Under the pieces are notes generated by a model. It did not search any database. It was not told the origin of the DNA and saw only the letters and a list, made by a program, of their open reading frames with translations. Shown here piece by piece: positions 31,995 through 42,545 of a DNA stretch of 42,545 nucleotides. The position numbers were made by a program, and so were the translations under genes. This DNA is from Fragilariopsis cylindrus CCMP1102 (Eukaryota; Bacillariophyta; Bacillariophyceae; Bacillariales; Bacillariaceae): the NCBI GenBank assembly GCA_900095095.1, contig FMBT01000184.1, positions 1 to 42,545 of the forward strand, in the 5' to 3' direction. Within the stretch, counting starts at the first letter, position 1. The number at the start of each line of letters is the position of its first letter.

Positions 31995-32484
31995 TTATTC
32001 CATCTTTCCTTTTCCAGTTGCCAGTTTATAATAACCCGAACCAAGTCTTAACAATCCCATTGCAGCAACGGCAAAGACAAACCCAGCGACCATCTTGTCA
32101 GATGATTGTTTCAACCATGTAGGATTAGCCTCTCCTTGCTGTGTTCCCCCTTTACATTGAATTTTTTTAATTTCGTTGACCTATAGCAATTTCGGAAATT
32201 AAATTAATGGAAATAAAAGGTCGATTTTTTGTGTGTGAGAAAAATAGTTAAGGCAATTAAAATAATCATATAAAAATAATGTATGTGGGTGAGATTTTAC
32301 TCCGAAATTCCACGCTATGATGTACCAATTATAATCTCTTATGTTCCAATTCGGGTAGTGAAGCTTTTAAACTTACTTTGTCGGGGTAGTTAGTTAAATA
32401 AGATACGATGGGGCGTTTTTGCACGGGAGCTACCCGACGAGTCATCACACGTACTGCGGCGATTCTGCTGACAAAGAGAGACAT
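31995..32484 (-). CDS. Small mitochondrial inner-membrane protein, probably COX7a-like
   Basis: Two short exons, 32484-32377 (36 codons) and 32180-31995 (61 codons plus TAA), encode 97 residues. The 196-nt intron (32376-32181) has a consensus donor GTAAGT and acceptor GCTATAG, phase 0. The first ~30 residues (MSLFVSRIAAVRVMTRRVAP) look like a mitochondrial presequence: Arg-rich with no acids. The second exon has NPTWLKQSSDK, then one hydrophobic segment (MVAGFVFAVAAMGLLRLG), then GYYKLATGKGKME. The P-x-W/Y-L-K motif before a single membrane span and a short basic tail is the plan of cytochrome c oxidase subunit 7a. The gene structure is well supported; the COX7a name is tentative, and another small respiratory-chain subunit is possible. 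A MITE lies 183 bp upstream of the start. Confidence 0.75.
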
Positions 32485-32666
32485 GACTGTTTCCTTTGGG
32501 ACTTCGATTGACTTCTCTGAAAATTTATTAATTTCCTATTGATTGTCTAATCGATTATTAGTGTACGTTTGTTGTAATAAAAGTTCGCTCGTGATTGTTT
32601 TGGATGCTGGCTGTAACGTTAATTGTTGAATGTGTAACACCACACGGCGACAGAGTTAACTTACTA

Positions 32667-32874
32667 CTTCCTCCAGCGAACGTTTACTTCGTACGCGCTA
32701 TCGTAAGGAATTTTCACACCATAAAATAATGTAGAGTGAGTCGAAAACATTCAAAATCTCATTTTATTCTTTTAATTTCCTGTCGATTGGGTAGATTATA
32801 AGGGTTATGCACACATTTATTCTGAGAAAATTTCTGGCGATAGCGCGTACAAACTAAACGTTCGCTGGAGGAAG
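32667..32874. mobile_element. Stowaway-like MITE upstream of the COX7a-like gene
   Basis: The element is 208 bp with 37-bp terminal inverted repeats differing at two positions. They start CTTCCTCCAGCGAACG and run to GTACGCGCTATCG. The left flank is TA; the right flank is GA, a likely mutated TA. AACTTAC also occurs just outside both ends. There is no coding capacity. It is in the same family by its CTTCCTCC ends as 6408-6584. Confidence 0.85.
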
Positions 32875-33027
32875 GAACTTACGTATGCTTTGTAATTGAA
32901 AAAAATGTACGGGGTACTGCTAACGGGCAGCTTCATATCATATATTAATACGTATGATACCTATGCAGAAGCTAGTTTTTTAGTTTATTAGTACTGCCTT
33001 CCGTACGGCAACATGACTATGGCATGA

Positions 33028-33281
33028 CCATCTTCCGTTCGGCGAATTAAAACAATATTCAAACATTACAAATATTCTCCTGGCCCCCTTGTCGCTGATT
33101 TCGCGCGGTTTTGCTTAATGATGCTTACAAATAATAATGATGCTTACAAAAATAATGAGGCCTGAAATCTAAAATCATAAGGCGTCCTTAGTAAGAGCAT
33201 AATATTTTAACTGCGCAGAAATTGGGTTCAGGCAATTTTTGTTTTTCACACGATTTTTAAGCTCTCCGAGCGGAAGATGGT
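33028..33281. mobile_element. MITE-like element with ACCATCTTCCG ends
   Basis: Inverted termini of 19 bp with two mismatches (ACCATCTTCCGTTCGGCGA on the left; the complement of TCTCCGAGCGGAAGATGGT on the right) enclose about 250 bp without coding capacity. The same CGGAAGATGG end occurs at 42232-42241. Confidence 0.55.
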
Positions 33282-33898
33282 ATCGTGTCTCCTCTCAATT
33301 GATTATTTAACTTTCCATCCTCAGAAGCATAGTAAATGACCTCCTCTCAATCATAAAATATAATATAATATTTAGTTCTTAAGCTTGCTTTCATAGTATT
33401 GTGACAAAGGTCAACCTAAAGCAAGAGTAGATAGAGCACCAAGCTGCAAGACATACCACTAGACAGGGTTGGGTCCTGTAACTAGTGGCTGGCACCATTT
33501 GTGACATTTCAAAAACCCAAAGCATTATGAGCTATCACGAGAGCAAAGTACTATCATTTGGGGAACTCTGTACCAGCAAAACAAACAGCAAATTCCAGCA
33601 AACAATCTGTTCTAAATCAAATCCAATATTATGGTAAATGGTTTGGTACTTGTGGTTTACTGGAGTCTCCACTCCTCCTTCATCATGGTCACGATACAGT
33701 ACAGGGTGCCCCAAAACACATCACATGAATAACTGTAGAGCTTCTGTTTACAATCGGCAGCTATGCAGTGGTCAAAAATCATTGTACAACCGACCAACCG
33801 ACGGACAAATCAATCAATTAATGTGTTAAAATAACAGCTCTTCAGCTATTGCCCAGGTAAGAGGGAGGGTTTTGGGCCTTTTTTAATTGGACATATCT

Positions 33899-33942
33899 CC
33901 CTCAAATAGGGACCTAGTGCCCCCTCTTGAGAAAGAGCACAA
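33899..33942 (+). repeat. Dispersed 44-bp repeat, copy 1
   Basis: It starts CCCTCAAATAGGGA, contains GCCCCCTCTTGAGA and ends GCACAA. It is matched by 35000-35043 with about 80% identity by eye. The ends CTCAA and TTGAG can pair into a hairpin. Confidence 0.7.
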
Positions 33943-34321
33943 CTCCTTTCAAAAACACACGCCTTCTTCTTAGTAAGATGAAATAAGTCCTGGTTGGTTT
34001 GTATGGCCTGTTCAGATAGTCCTGATTGGCTGCTGGTCTTCCTAAATACTGCCCTACACCTTTTGAATTCAACAAGTCACCCAAAATGGACAGGTAGAAG
34101 CCTGGATATTAAACGTTTTCCCCCAAAATTTTGAGTTATCTTTGATAGATAACACTCAATGCATCAAAATATGATCAGAAGCAACCCGCCAAAATATCGT
34201 CACACTTTGCAAATTAAAAATTGAGAATCATTACACACAGTTTTTTGTAAACAGCAGTAAGAATTGAAGTGGAAGATTTTTCCATCAACAATGTATGACA
34301 ATGGGAATGTATCTTTTAGTT

Positions 34322-34336
34322 GGGGGGGGGGGGGGG
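34322..34336 (+). repeat. Poly-G run of 15
   Basis: Fifteen consecutive G follow TTTTAGTT and precede TTGCTCTG. Confidence 0.95.
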
Positions 34337-34339
34337 TTG

Positions 34340-34520
34340 CTCTGCAGGTGCAATGAATATCAGAGTCAAATTTGGAAACCTCACAAGAGAGAGGAGAAAT
34401 AAGAATCAAATAATAGAGTAAGAGCTAAGTGCATTATTATTAAGCCTTGAAAGGGGAACCATTTAAATGGGTATGTTTGATATGTTTGGTAAGAAAGAGC
34501 ATCATTTGCGTCCCTATGCA
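34340..34520 (+). repeat. Dispersed noncoding repeat, copy A
   Basis: Shared pieces with 40150-40390 in the same order are: AATTTGGAAACCTCACAAG, GAATCAAATAATAGA, then AATGGGTATGTTTGA and GAGCATCAT. The copies are diverged and have small indels. No terminal repeats or coding region are recognised. Confidence 0.6.
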
Positions 34521-34999
34521 GTTGACTCCAACTACATTCTCCACCTTTCCCCTTACATTAAACTATTGGTACATTTCAATCCAAAGGAATGATCAATTTG
34601 TTGCTGTTGTTGTTCAGGTACAGGTACAAGTATGTTTTTGTTTTAATGATGAATAGTATTATCACGGGATAACTGCGTGTAAAGGTAGAATTCATTAAAT
34701 CTAATTTTACAACATAAAATACGCTGCAAAACTAGTTGAAGGTGAAGGACGTGAGTTCAATATTGGGTGTGGTCCCAATACTTCTTCTGAAAGCTTTGTT
34801 CAAGGTTAGCTGTTACCCTCTGTAGAGGGTATGCGGGTACTTTATCTCTTATTACTTCATTCTTTTAATTCAACAACTGACTCTGAGTGGTTAACTATTA
34901 TAGACAACAGTCTGTGCAGCTCCAAGTCCCTTCTAGTTGGAGAGCTGTCAACAGTTTTCCAGCTATGGCCAATATATTTTAAAGGGGGATGGATAACTC

Positions 35000-35043
35000 C
35001 CTCAAAAAGGGGAGTAAGCCCCCCTCTTGAGAGAGACCACAAG
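35000..35043 (+). repeat. Dispersed 44-bp repeat, copy 2
   Basis: It starts CCCTCAAAAAGGGG and ends GACCACAA. It is the counterpart of 33899-33942 and can form a CTCAAAAAGGGG/CCCCTCTTGAG hairpin. Confidence 0.7.
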
Positions 35044-35300
35044 CCAACTAAATTACAATAGGTCCGTTTGCTTAGAGATTTCCAAACAAATGCAGCAGTG
35101 AGTGCTAGATACAAAGAAGCATAGTATCTTCTTATTATCCTATGGTCTGGTAGTTGGTTCTACTATAAGTGCCTTGAAAGGAGACACTATAATTATTTCG
35201 AATAGTTTCTGTTGAATAAAATTGACTTCCAGTGTGAGTCTAAGCTACACCTCTATGCCGGTGGACCATTATCTCCACTATTTTCGTCAGACTGAACCTG

Positions 35301-38300
35301 TTATAATTCCAGTTTTTATGTTTCAGTTGATATTTATCGATTGATATTCTCACTATTGTTGCAGTTGTAAGTTAGTGGCTACCTTCAGACAGAAAATGCT
35401 GTATTTTGTATCAATCACCGAGATATAATCTAAGGCTGAAACGGCAAATTTCGCTGAAAAATTATTCGTTTGTACAGAAGGTGAGCTAGTACCAACTCCA
35501 CTCTCCAAGCGGTAGACTAGAACTGCGTCCATCCTTTTTTAGGGAACGAAAAACTACTTTTCCAATCTCTGTCTTGAAATGAAGAACGCGTTATTCGCCG
35601 GCAGAGAAGCGACTATCGAAACATCACATAGCTAGAAAGCCGTTGGAAGAAATCGAGGTGAAACAAACGAGCGATGGCACTAAAATGTCGGCCTTATCCA
35701 CCAAATCTGAATTTGATATAGAGACATCTTCAGATGTATCCTCTAGCTGAGGAGTAAGTCGGTAAATTTTCAAGCCTAACTATTAATCAGAACACCAACA
35801 AAACTGAAATATCAAAGCTAGGTAGTGCGTGGACGTGGCGTTGTTCCTATCCAAGTTGCTCTATCGGTGCCTTTCTTGCCAATGCATACACCTCCCCTAG
35901 CATTTCGATATCAAGGTCTCTAGGAAGATTCAGCCCATTGTAAACTTTTACGAAGGATGATCCATGCGTACAACAAAAACTCTTGGTTATTCTTCAGTCA
36001 TACCTTCATTTGAACGTAATTGACCAGTAATTTGATATATTGCTGAACATCAAACACTTTGTTGTTGACCTGGACTATCAGATCAACGACACACAGCATA
36101 AATATTTTTTCTTGCTGCACCTCCGAGTCTAGTCACTAAGCAGAACAAATGTTTAAAACTCGGGCATTAATCATGTTTCATTTTCAGTGTAACAATACCT
36201 GAAACTATCCATCCTTGTAGCAACTAAATTCCTGTATTCGACTCAATTCATTCCTCCAATGATTCCTTAACGCCGCCCTTGAAATACTACGCAATCATAA
36301 CGCTCGAAAAATGAGTGGTACTGATCGCTTCTCGTTGATTTTTACCATACCTTCCTTATTATTAATCTTTCAGCTAAATCATTACTTACGTTTTCAGATA
36401 TTTTGTACTGCTGTACTTCGAATCAAGCATAAAGCAATCAGTTGTTTCATTCGTTAAGTAAGCTTGACTACCCCTGACATGCTATAGAAAAAACTATCTG
36501 ACACAACCTGTGAAGGGCGTTTGTATGCTAAGAAGAAGCAAAATCTTCAGGTTCAACTCTGTGTTCTTCGCATATGTAGTTGCTAACTTTTTGACAAGCC
36601 TCATTCATTTTAGCCATCGTTTGCTGTTGAATCCAAAGCACAAAACAACTCCCGATTTCTTTTTTACTAGTAGCAGCTACTCACTAATTTACAAATCTTG
36701 TCCTTGACCTTTGGAAAGTGGTCGGTTATTCTGATTCGAAGTCCCGAATCTCAATGTACGCAACCGTTACACCATCTTCTTACTATTTAGAGTGTTATTA
36801 ACTAGCTATAAACTGAGCGTTTCTAGTATTCCCACGACGGTTTGCTTAAGTTTTTATGAAGCTTGAATGCTTAAAATTTCAACTAAGCAGTAGAAATCTC
36901 ATCAGATAACAAAGCTTCAGAAGGCAAGATCGTTCAAGTGTCTACTTTGAACAAGAAGACTTTAGGGAAAGAATCCAAGTCTATTCAAAAGCAACAGTGC
37001 CAACGATGTGAATTATATCAAGTTTGCTCAACCAACGATCTCTACTACTCCCTTGATGAGGTTTATCAGTTCTCAAACTATTAGATGATGGTAACGCATT
37101 GTAGAATGCTGCGTTTTTGCTAATTTCTACACCAGCTTACCGTAAAAGCAGTAACCTGAATTAGACTCAATCGCCTTTTATCAAGCCTAGTGATACTAGT
37201 GAATGTCAGATAATGGAATGCTTTCGTTGCAATTTGACGGAAGATTGGCAACAACAGAGTAGGTCAGACTGACATCACTGATACAATATGCAAGATCGAA
37301 GCTAAAATTGCTTCTTAAGCTAAAAGTAAAGCGACTCGATTGGAAATTGATTGCTCACGAGAAAGGAATACCCTCCGGTTTAGGGTTACAAATTTGTAAA
37401 GTGAGAATAATTGCAGCGAAGAGAACTGACGCAACTTAGAAACATCTAGTTAGGCATTCAACAACTCCTAAAGCCAAAAACCAACCTAAAACGACTGTGC
37501 TAGTGGGAATTTTGTTTCATCATCGCAATATAGAGAACTTTACGAAGAAATGCTTCCTTTATCGTGTAATAATCATTGTTTTACGGTGATAATGAGGAAA
37601 GTTTACATTCGACTTTTGTGTCCAAGGAACAGTTACTACCGATATACCCTTTAGGAGGATATAAGGATAAACGTTCCTCGTAAATGATCAAAGGCTCCTT
37701 CTCTATCTTCGCACGCTGATATGAGATGAAGCCATATACCTCGGAGAAATACAGTCGAATTTTGCAGGATAAAACTGCACATGGAACATTCAGGAATCGG
37801 TTAAAAAGATCAGAAGAAACTTGAGTTGGCAGCAAACTCAATTTATCAATGTCATGATTCTATTCGTGTTTGATATTTGTAGAAATGATGTCAGAGGAAG
37901 CTTCGATGCGTAAGGCGTCCGCTTTATGGGCAAGAATTCTACTTATAGCAGCTTCATCAGCTAATGTTATGCAAAATTCTAGTAAAAGCCCTGCAAACTC
38001 AGTAAAATTATCCAAAAATGTCGATTTGTGCTAACTGAACGCTGCCCGTTTCAAACTTATAGGTGACAATATCCTGCATAAGAAAATTCTGCTGACTGAT
38101 AATTCTCAAGTATCCATCTTCATTCAGCCACTTCAGTCCCGAAAGTCAAGATACGCCTTGAATTTCAGACTCATGATTCTTTCCTGAAGGATCGAAGTCC
38201 AAGTTCTTCGTCAAGTTAGCAGATCGAATCGTGGATAAATCACACAGTGCTTATTTTGTTATTGGTCACAGCACATAAACGTGCAGTTCGTGTACATCGC

Positions 38301-39900
38301 GCCCGAAGGAGAATGCGTTTTATCGAAGAAACCAAGTGATTGTTTTAAATTAGGGTCTTCTCTTTCCCGGCATAAAAAGTTATCTGCTTCAAACGATGGA
38401 GATGACAATGATGAAATAAATTCAAGAACCCCTGATGATTTTGTTATCGAATATGGAATAGTTGATGAGTTTGGTTCCCTTCTTCACTATCAAAATATGA
38501 TCTGTAGCTATGGCCAACCGTTTAAAAGGCGTCAAACAAAGCATATTCCACTATCACAACAGTGAGTCAGCTGTTAGAACTTGAGATGAGCCTTGCATTA
38601 TTTATATGCTTGTCTTCAACAATAGCAAATCTTGACTCCTCGGTTCTGGAACAAGAATCATTAAGAGAATGATATCATTAGCCACACAAACAAACGGTTT
38701 CTTGCCAATGAACTCATTCCTTCTGCCCTTCTTTGACAGAAAGAAATGTGAGTAATAAGAAGAATTTCGTCTAATAATGCCGTTGTCTCGCATCCGCCGA
38801 AATAGAGTTAAAGGAAAAATACGCGTGACTTTGAGGAGAGGAAGCTAAGAACTATTCAGTAAGAAAGATGCTCATTGTACATTATTAATGAGGCTTTCTA
38901 GTATAAGATTATTGGTAGGATTAAGAATCAATCTACCAGAGAATCAGGTCTAAACATTTACTCCGAAATTTCTGTCTATTGGCAGTGCAAATTCAGTTTA
39001 TTGTCAAAAGAGGAGATGATTTGACCATCATTGTACAGACAGGTTTTGTTTGGTTAACTAATCCACTAACGACACAAATCATCGTTGATTCTATAATATT
39101 CTACAATGAATAACTGTACTATGTGCCTATTTATTATGGGTACAGTATGTACTTTGAACTTGTAGCGAAATTCATAGGGACAGAATTTGCAACAAACTGT
39201 AGGAGTACGAAGACAATTTTCTACCCTTATATTTGTTTTACTGAAGATAAATTCAAAGTTTCTAATAAGCCCCCCCCCCTGCCACCCCCTTCATCTGCTA
39301 TGAAATCAACACTCCTATTCAAATAGGCATGTTCTTGCTATCCTCTGTTTCATATGATTAAGCTTTGTGACTTCTATATAAAATTTGACTACTGTGATAA
39401 CATTTTCCTTCATAGTGCACAAAAACTCAAAAAGTTTGAAGCAATGCGTTTCATATCTGGGACAACATGCATAAGCAGCATGGGTTTATCATGTGACAAT
39501 AATGCATAGGGGATTAAACTAATAACGTCTACCTGATAGGATTCATCAAACTTGATCAAGTTCCGTGACTATGTTGAGATTACATGATGTGTTAAGTTTG
39601 CTTTTGACTGTTCTGATTAAATGTTGATCTTACTTACTAACATTCAATTTCCATCTTTATATGAGTTTTGCCCATTTGTATCTTTGGAAGTGTGCGATTG
39701 ATGAATAAGTATTTTCAGTTTTTTACATGGAAAGAAGCTAGAAAAGCTTTGTGTTCTACACAAATTATCCTCCTGCATAATTAAACAAAGTTACCAGTGT
39801 AGTGGATCCATACGGCTCAGGAGCTAGAACTTCAGCAAAGATTGCTCCCAGTACATGGCAATTTCAACAAAACAGTCTCCCAGTCCTACAAGTAGGTAAG
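35301..39900. other. Gene desert, possibly decayed repeat DNA
   Basis: I find no gene. Open frames are short and start at non-ATG codons (for example 38281-38565 opens with GTG). The composition between about 35500 and 38800 differs from the AT-rich flanks and feels like heavily mutated old coding sequence, but no motif survives that I can name. A run of 10 C lies at 39270-39279. Confidence 0.5.
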
Positions 39901-41142
39901 AATTATTATGACCAAATCACCGTGTGCGCTACTTCTTAGTACATTATGGCAAGGAAATTTTTCCTGCTATGTGCATTAGAATTAAAGGAAGAAATCATCC
40001 ACATCAACATGCCAATGTGAATTTGATTGACTGTATATTGATCAATAGGTCGGTTTGTTACGCAATAAGTAGGTTGGACTTATACACTCAGTATGGGTTA
40101 ATAGGCAGAAAAAGTGTAATTTGGTCATTTGGGGAAGATTTTGTGAGGTGGTATAGGGATGGCAGACAAATTTCAAATTGCCACAAGGGGTGCTTGAAGA
40201 GAGGAGGATTACGGATCAAATAGTAGACAATGAGCTCAATGAAGAGTACAATATAGAGTCTATTATTATTGTTATAGTAATAAACCATCTAGTTAGGCTT
40301 ATTACTATAGCCGTTTAATTAAAAGAGGACCCATCATTAATGGGTATGTTTGAGGCAATTTTTGGAACAGAAAAGTATCATGTGTGTGTGGTAGAATCAT
40401 ATCCCACAAAATAAAGAACAGCTGCACTTTGTTCTATGTTGCTGGGTGGACCATTGTCTCCAGCTTATTTCCACAAAGCTAATTTGATATCATTAGTTTG
40501 CTTTTTCAATAGGTGTACTGCTGGTAGACTGATCAATCTGCTGTTACTATTTTTCAAAAGGAAGGTACAGGCAGGTACAAGTACTGTGGTAATGCGCGTT
40601 GTTATCAAAACAGTCACTCTCCACAGTATATAGTGCGGCACAGGGTGGATGGTCTACTACTGGAATTTATCACTAATAATATTGCCAGAACAGCTCCTCC
40701 AAAAACACACTACTTTGCTCTGGCAATAGCTTGTGCTTCAAGTTTGCAAAATGTCACAAGTTTGCAGGTCACAAGCTACCTAGGACTGGACCACATCCAA
40801 AATATTCATACTGAACAATAGTGTAGCTCTTCTAATTTGAGTTGGTAGAGGTTGGGTTTGATGGAGAAATGCTTGCGCCTACAATGGTAGAAGCAATTAC
40901 TCTCTGAGGACTATCCTATATGGACAAACTCTTGTTAGTAATGGCTCATAACCTCTAGGAGTGACTACTCTAAAGGTATAGTATAACTAAGGATCTAGTA
41001 AAGGAGAAGTGAGTACTGTCTTGTTAGGGACAGTACTCGACTAATCTATTATATCTAATAGGGTCTAAGTGGGTACTTTGGAAGACAATAACTCATAGCT
41101 ACACAGCACAGCGAAACATCATACTTGTAGTTTTTGTGCTCT
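39901..41142. other. Gene-free DNA around dispersed repeat copy B
   Basis: No gene is recognised. The frame at 39924-40223 starts with GTG and overlaps the dispersed repeat, so it is not called. Confidence 0.55.
40150..40390 (+). repeat. Dispersed noncoding repeat, copy B
   Basis: It matches copy A at 34340-34520: AAATTTCAAATTGCCACAAG, GGATCAAATAGTAGA, then TAATGGGTATGTTTGA and AAGTATCAT in the same order. A third, partial relative may lie at 35165-35285 (CCTTGAAAGGAGAC; GGTGGACCATTATCTCCA, compare 40445-40462). Confidence 0.6.
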
Positions 41143-41355
41143 GTTTCAGGACCATGTTTACCCTAGCATGTTTTGGCTAATCAAGATTAAAAGAGAAACT
41201 AGTTTATGTAAAATGTGCCATGGAATATCAAAACATACCAGCACAAAAACGGCACATTCTCAGTGGCACAAAAAGGGCACATTTTGAATAAATTGGTTTC
41301 TTTTTTCATTTTTAATATGCCGGAGCACGCTAGGGTGAACATGGTCCAGAGAAAC
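41143..41355. mobile_element. Foldback element with ~78-bp inverted arms
   Basis: The left arm (41143-41219) and the complement of the right arm (41275-41355) align along almost their full length: GTTTC, GGACCATGTTTACCCTAGC, AAGAGAAACTAGTTTATG and AAAATGTGCC, with scattered mismatches. The ~55-bp loop repeats GCACAAAAA and GGCACATT. It has no coding capacity. It is a MITE/foldback element or a source of hairpin RNA. Confidence 0.8.
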
Positions 41356-41883
41356 AACAAATATGTGATCCGTTGATCAATGGACCTAGAAGTATCTAGA
41401 AGGATGATATAGAAAAGGTAACAAAGAATGGATATGCATAGTGTGGAGTGCTGAGGGGCTATTGCTTTTGGAGGACCAATGCTACTCCACAAAGAATGCA
41501 ACAAAAGTATTATCATTGTACATTAAATTGACTCAAAACCAAATAGTGGATGCATAGAAACCAACAAATGGTTCAGAAGCACAAACAACTACAATTGTAT
41601 AGTATTTATCAACATAATAATAGTACAAGGCACTATAACAATCTATCATTTCTAAGCTTTACTATCTAATTTTTTTTACTGTTTATGTTTAGTTAGGTTG
41701 TAATAATCATCCTATCTTTCCTAGTCCTAGTCCTACATCTCCATGCACATGCATATGAAATGCCAAAATTTGGCACTTCTGTTATCAATTCCACCTTTTA
41801 CAGAAAATTGCTCAACCTACCAATTGAAAACACTCAAATTTCCCTTTTTGACTTCAGTTGAATTAGTCATTTTTTTCTTCCTA

Positions 41884-42237
41884 CTTCCTCCGTGCAACGG
41901 AAAGTGCCGGTTGGCTATCCCGTGAAAAATTAGCACGTTATTAACACGCTATTACTCAAAACACTAAATAATGCCCAAAAAATAACTAGCAAATACTAGT
42001 AAAACTATTCATCATTCAACTGTGTGCAACTCTATCAATAAACAATTTCTTTAAAAATTTGAAGGTTCCATCTAAACTATTATTCTACACAGATTTCATA
42101 TATCAACATCCATAAGGCTATATATTTCCTGCTGAAATAGGCATTCTGATAGACTAAATTAGCATTTGTGAAATGCACGTTAAAAAATTTCAACCAATAG
42201 CCCGCGCGGCACTTTCCGTTGTACGTATGAACGGAAG
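41884..42237. mobile_element. Stowaway-like MITE, larger and more diverged
   Basis: The left end is TA then CTTCCTCCGTGCAACGG; the right end is GTTGTACGTATGAACGGAAG. The inverted core CAACGGAAAGTGCCG is perfect for 15 bp, and similarity continues inwards (GGCTAT, AAATT, CACGTT/AACGTG). It is about 354 bp, without coding capacity. The right flank is AT rather than TA. Confidence 0.7.
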
Positions 42238-42545
42238 ATGGTCCAGCTGCTGAGAAGAAGGAACATCATAATTCTTAAAATTCTACTCGCGCAATATGCG
42301 CCGATTAAACTTCATTTGTGACTGACTCGTAATTACGACGTAATGATTGTTGTGTGAATAAGAAACACTTGTTACTTCGTCACCTATTACTGTAGCTACT
42401 GTAACACGTTACTGTTCAGTACAGTACAGCACTTTAGATGCCTGCCCTTTCGTCACCTAAATATTTTTCGTTACAATTTGTTTGTTTTGATAGCTTACTG
42501 GTGCACAAATACGACAATAAATCTTTCTTCCACAATCAAAAAAAT
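42238..42545. other. Right edge, no feature recognised
   Basis: AT-rich DNA with TACTGTAGCTACTGTA and CAGTACAGTACAG near 42390-42430. It could be upstream DNA of a gene beyond the window, but nothing supports a call. Confidence 0.5.

Larger units (their letters stand above)
33290..35300. other. Gene-free, repeat-rich DNA
   Basis: No convincing gene is present. It carries one copy of a dispersed repeat (about 34340-34520, related to 40150-40390), two related copies of a short hairpin-containing sequence (33899-33942 and 35000-35043), and a run of 15 G at 34322-34336. Confidence 0.6.

Noticed and set aside
36728..36783. tRNA-like sequence on the minus strand (GATGGTGTAACGGTTGCG, then a GATTCG/CGAATC stem)
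   Set aside because: The A-box and an anticodon-like stem are suggestive, but the loop size is wrong and no T-arm or acceptor pairing follows. It could be a decayed tRNA or SINE head; unsupported.
36995..37035. Possible retroelement zinc knuckle (QCQRCELYQVC in one frame)
   Set aside because: It has only part of the C-x2-C-x4-H-x4-C pattern and lies in a stretch with no surrounding open frame.
38281..38565. 94-codon plus-strand frame
   Set aside because: It starts with GTG, has an internal Met only late, no recognised motif, and is surrounded by broken frames.
39924..40223. 99-codon plus-strand frame
   Set aside because: GTG start, and it overlaps a dispersed noncoding repeat also present at 34.3 kb without an open frame.

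Overview
The window looks like nuclear DNA of a photosynthetic stramenopile, most likely a diatom. The genes have short GT-AG introns (about 135-200 nt). One protein has an N-terminal signal peptide followed by a Phe at the predicted cleavage site, as in the ASAF-type motif that sends proteins into the complex plastids of diatoms. Intergenic DNA is AT-rich with many microsatellites and miniature inverted-repeat elements. No rRNA, tRNA, CRISPR array or bacterial-type operon was recognised.

Layout. 0.2-2.0 kb (-): a cyclin Y-type cyclin with an added WW domain, whose 3' end may continue off the left edge. 3.4-5.0 kb (+): a protein joining an S1 RNA-binding domain, an RS/poly-Ser linker and an NKAP C-terminal domain. 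8.2-8.7 kb (+): a small CHTOP/FoP-like mRNA-export factor. 9.5-10.9 kb (-): a signal-peptide-bearing, probably plastid protein of the DUF3598 kind. 12.6-14.1 kb (+): a CHY/RING ubiquitin ligase like RCHY1 (Pirh2). 14.9-17.35 kb (-): EXO1. 19.0-28.5 kb (+): a giant protein with a disordered N-terminal half and about 60 IQ motifs. 29.0-30.4 kb (-): mitochondrial DLST, the E2 subunit of 2-oxoglutarate dehydrogenase. 32.0-32.5 kb (-): a tiny two-exon mitochondrial inner-membrane gene, probably COX7a-like, whose exons are too short for ordinary ORF listing. From 32.5 kb to the right edge I find no convincing gene; this part is rich in MITEs, foldback DNA and diverged dispersed repeats.

The genes are independent eukaryotic transcription units, not an operon. 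Two loose themes appear: mRNA processing and export (S1-NKAP, CHTOP-like) and mitochondrial energy metabolism (DLST and the COX7a-like gene, neighbours on the same strand). The most unusual items are the S1-NKAP fusion, the WW-cyclin Y fusion, the huge IQ array with recent internal duplications and four clustered one-base breaks, and a Stowaway-like MITE family with CTTCCTCC ends and TA flanks, one copy of which sits just upstream of the COX7a-like gene.

All calls are from reading the sequence and remembered family features; no database search was run.
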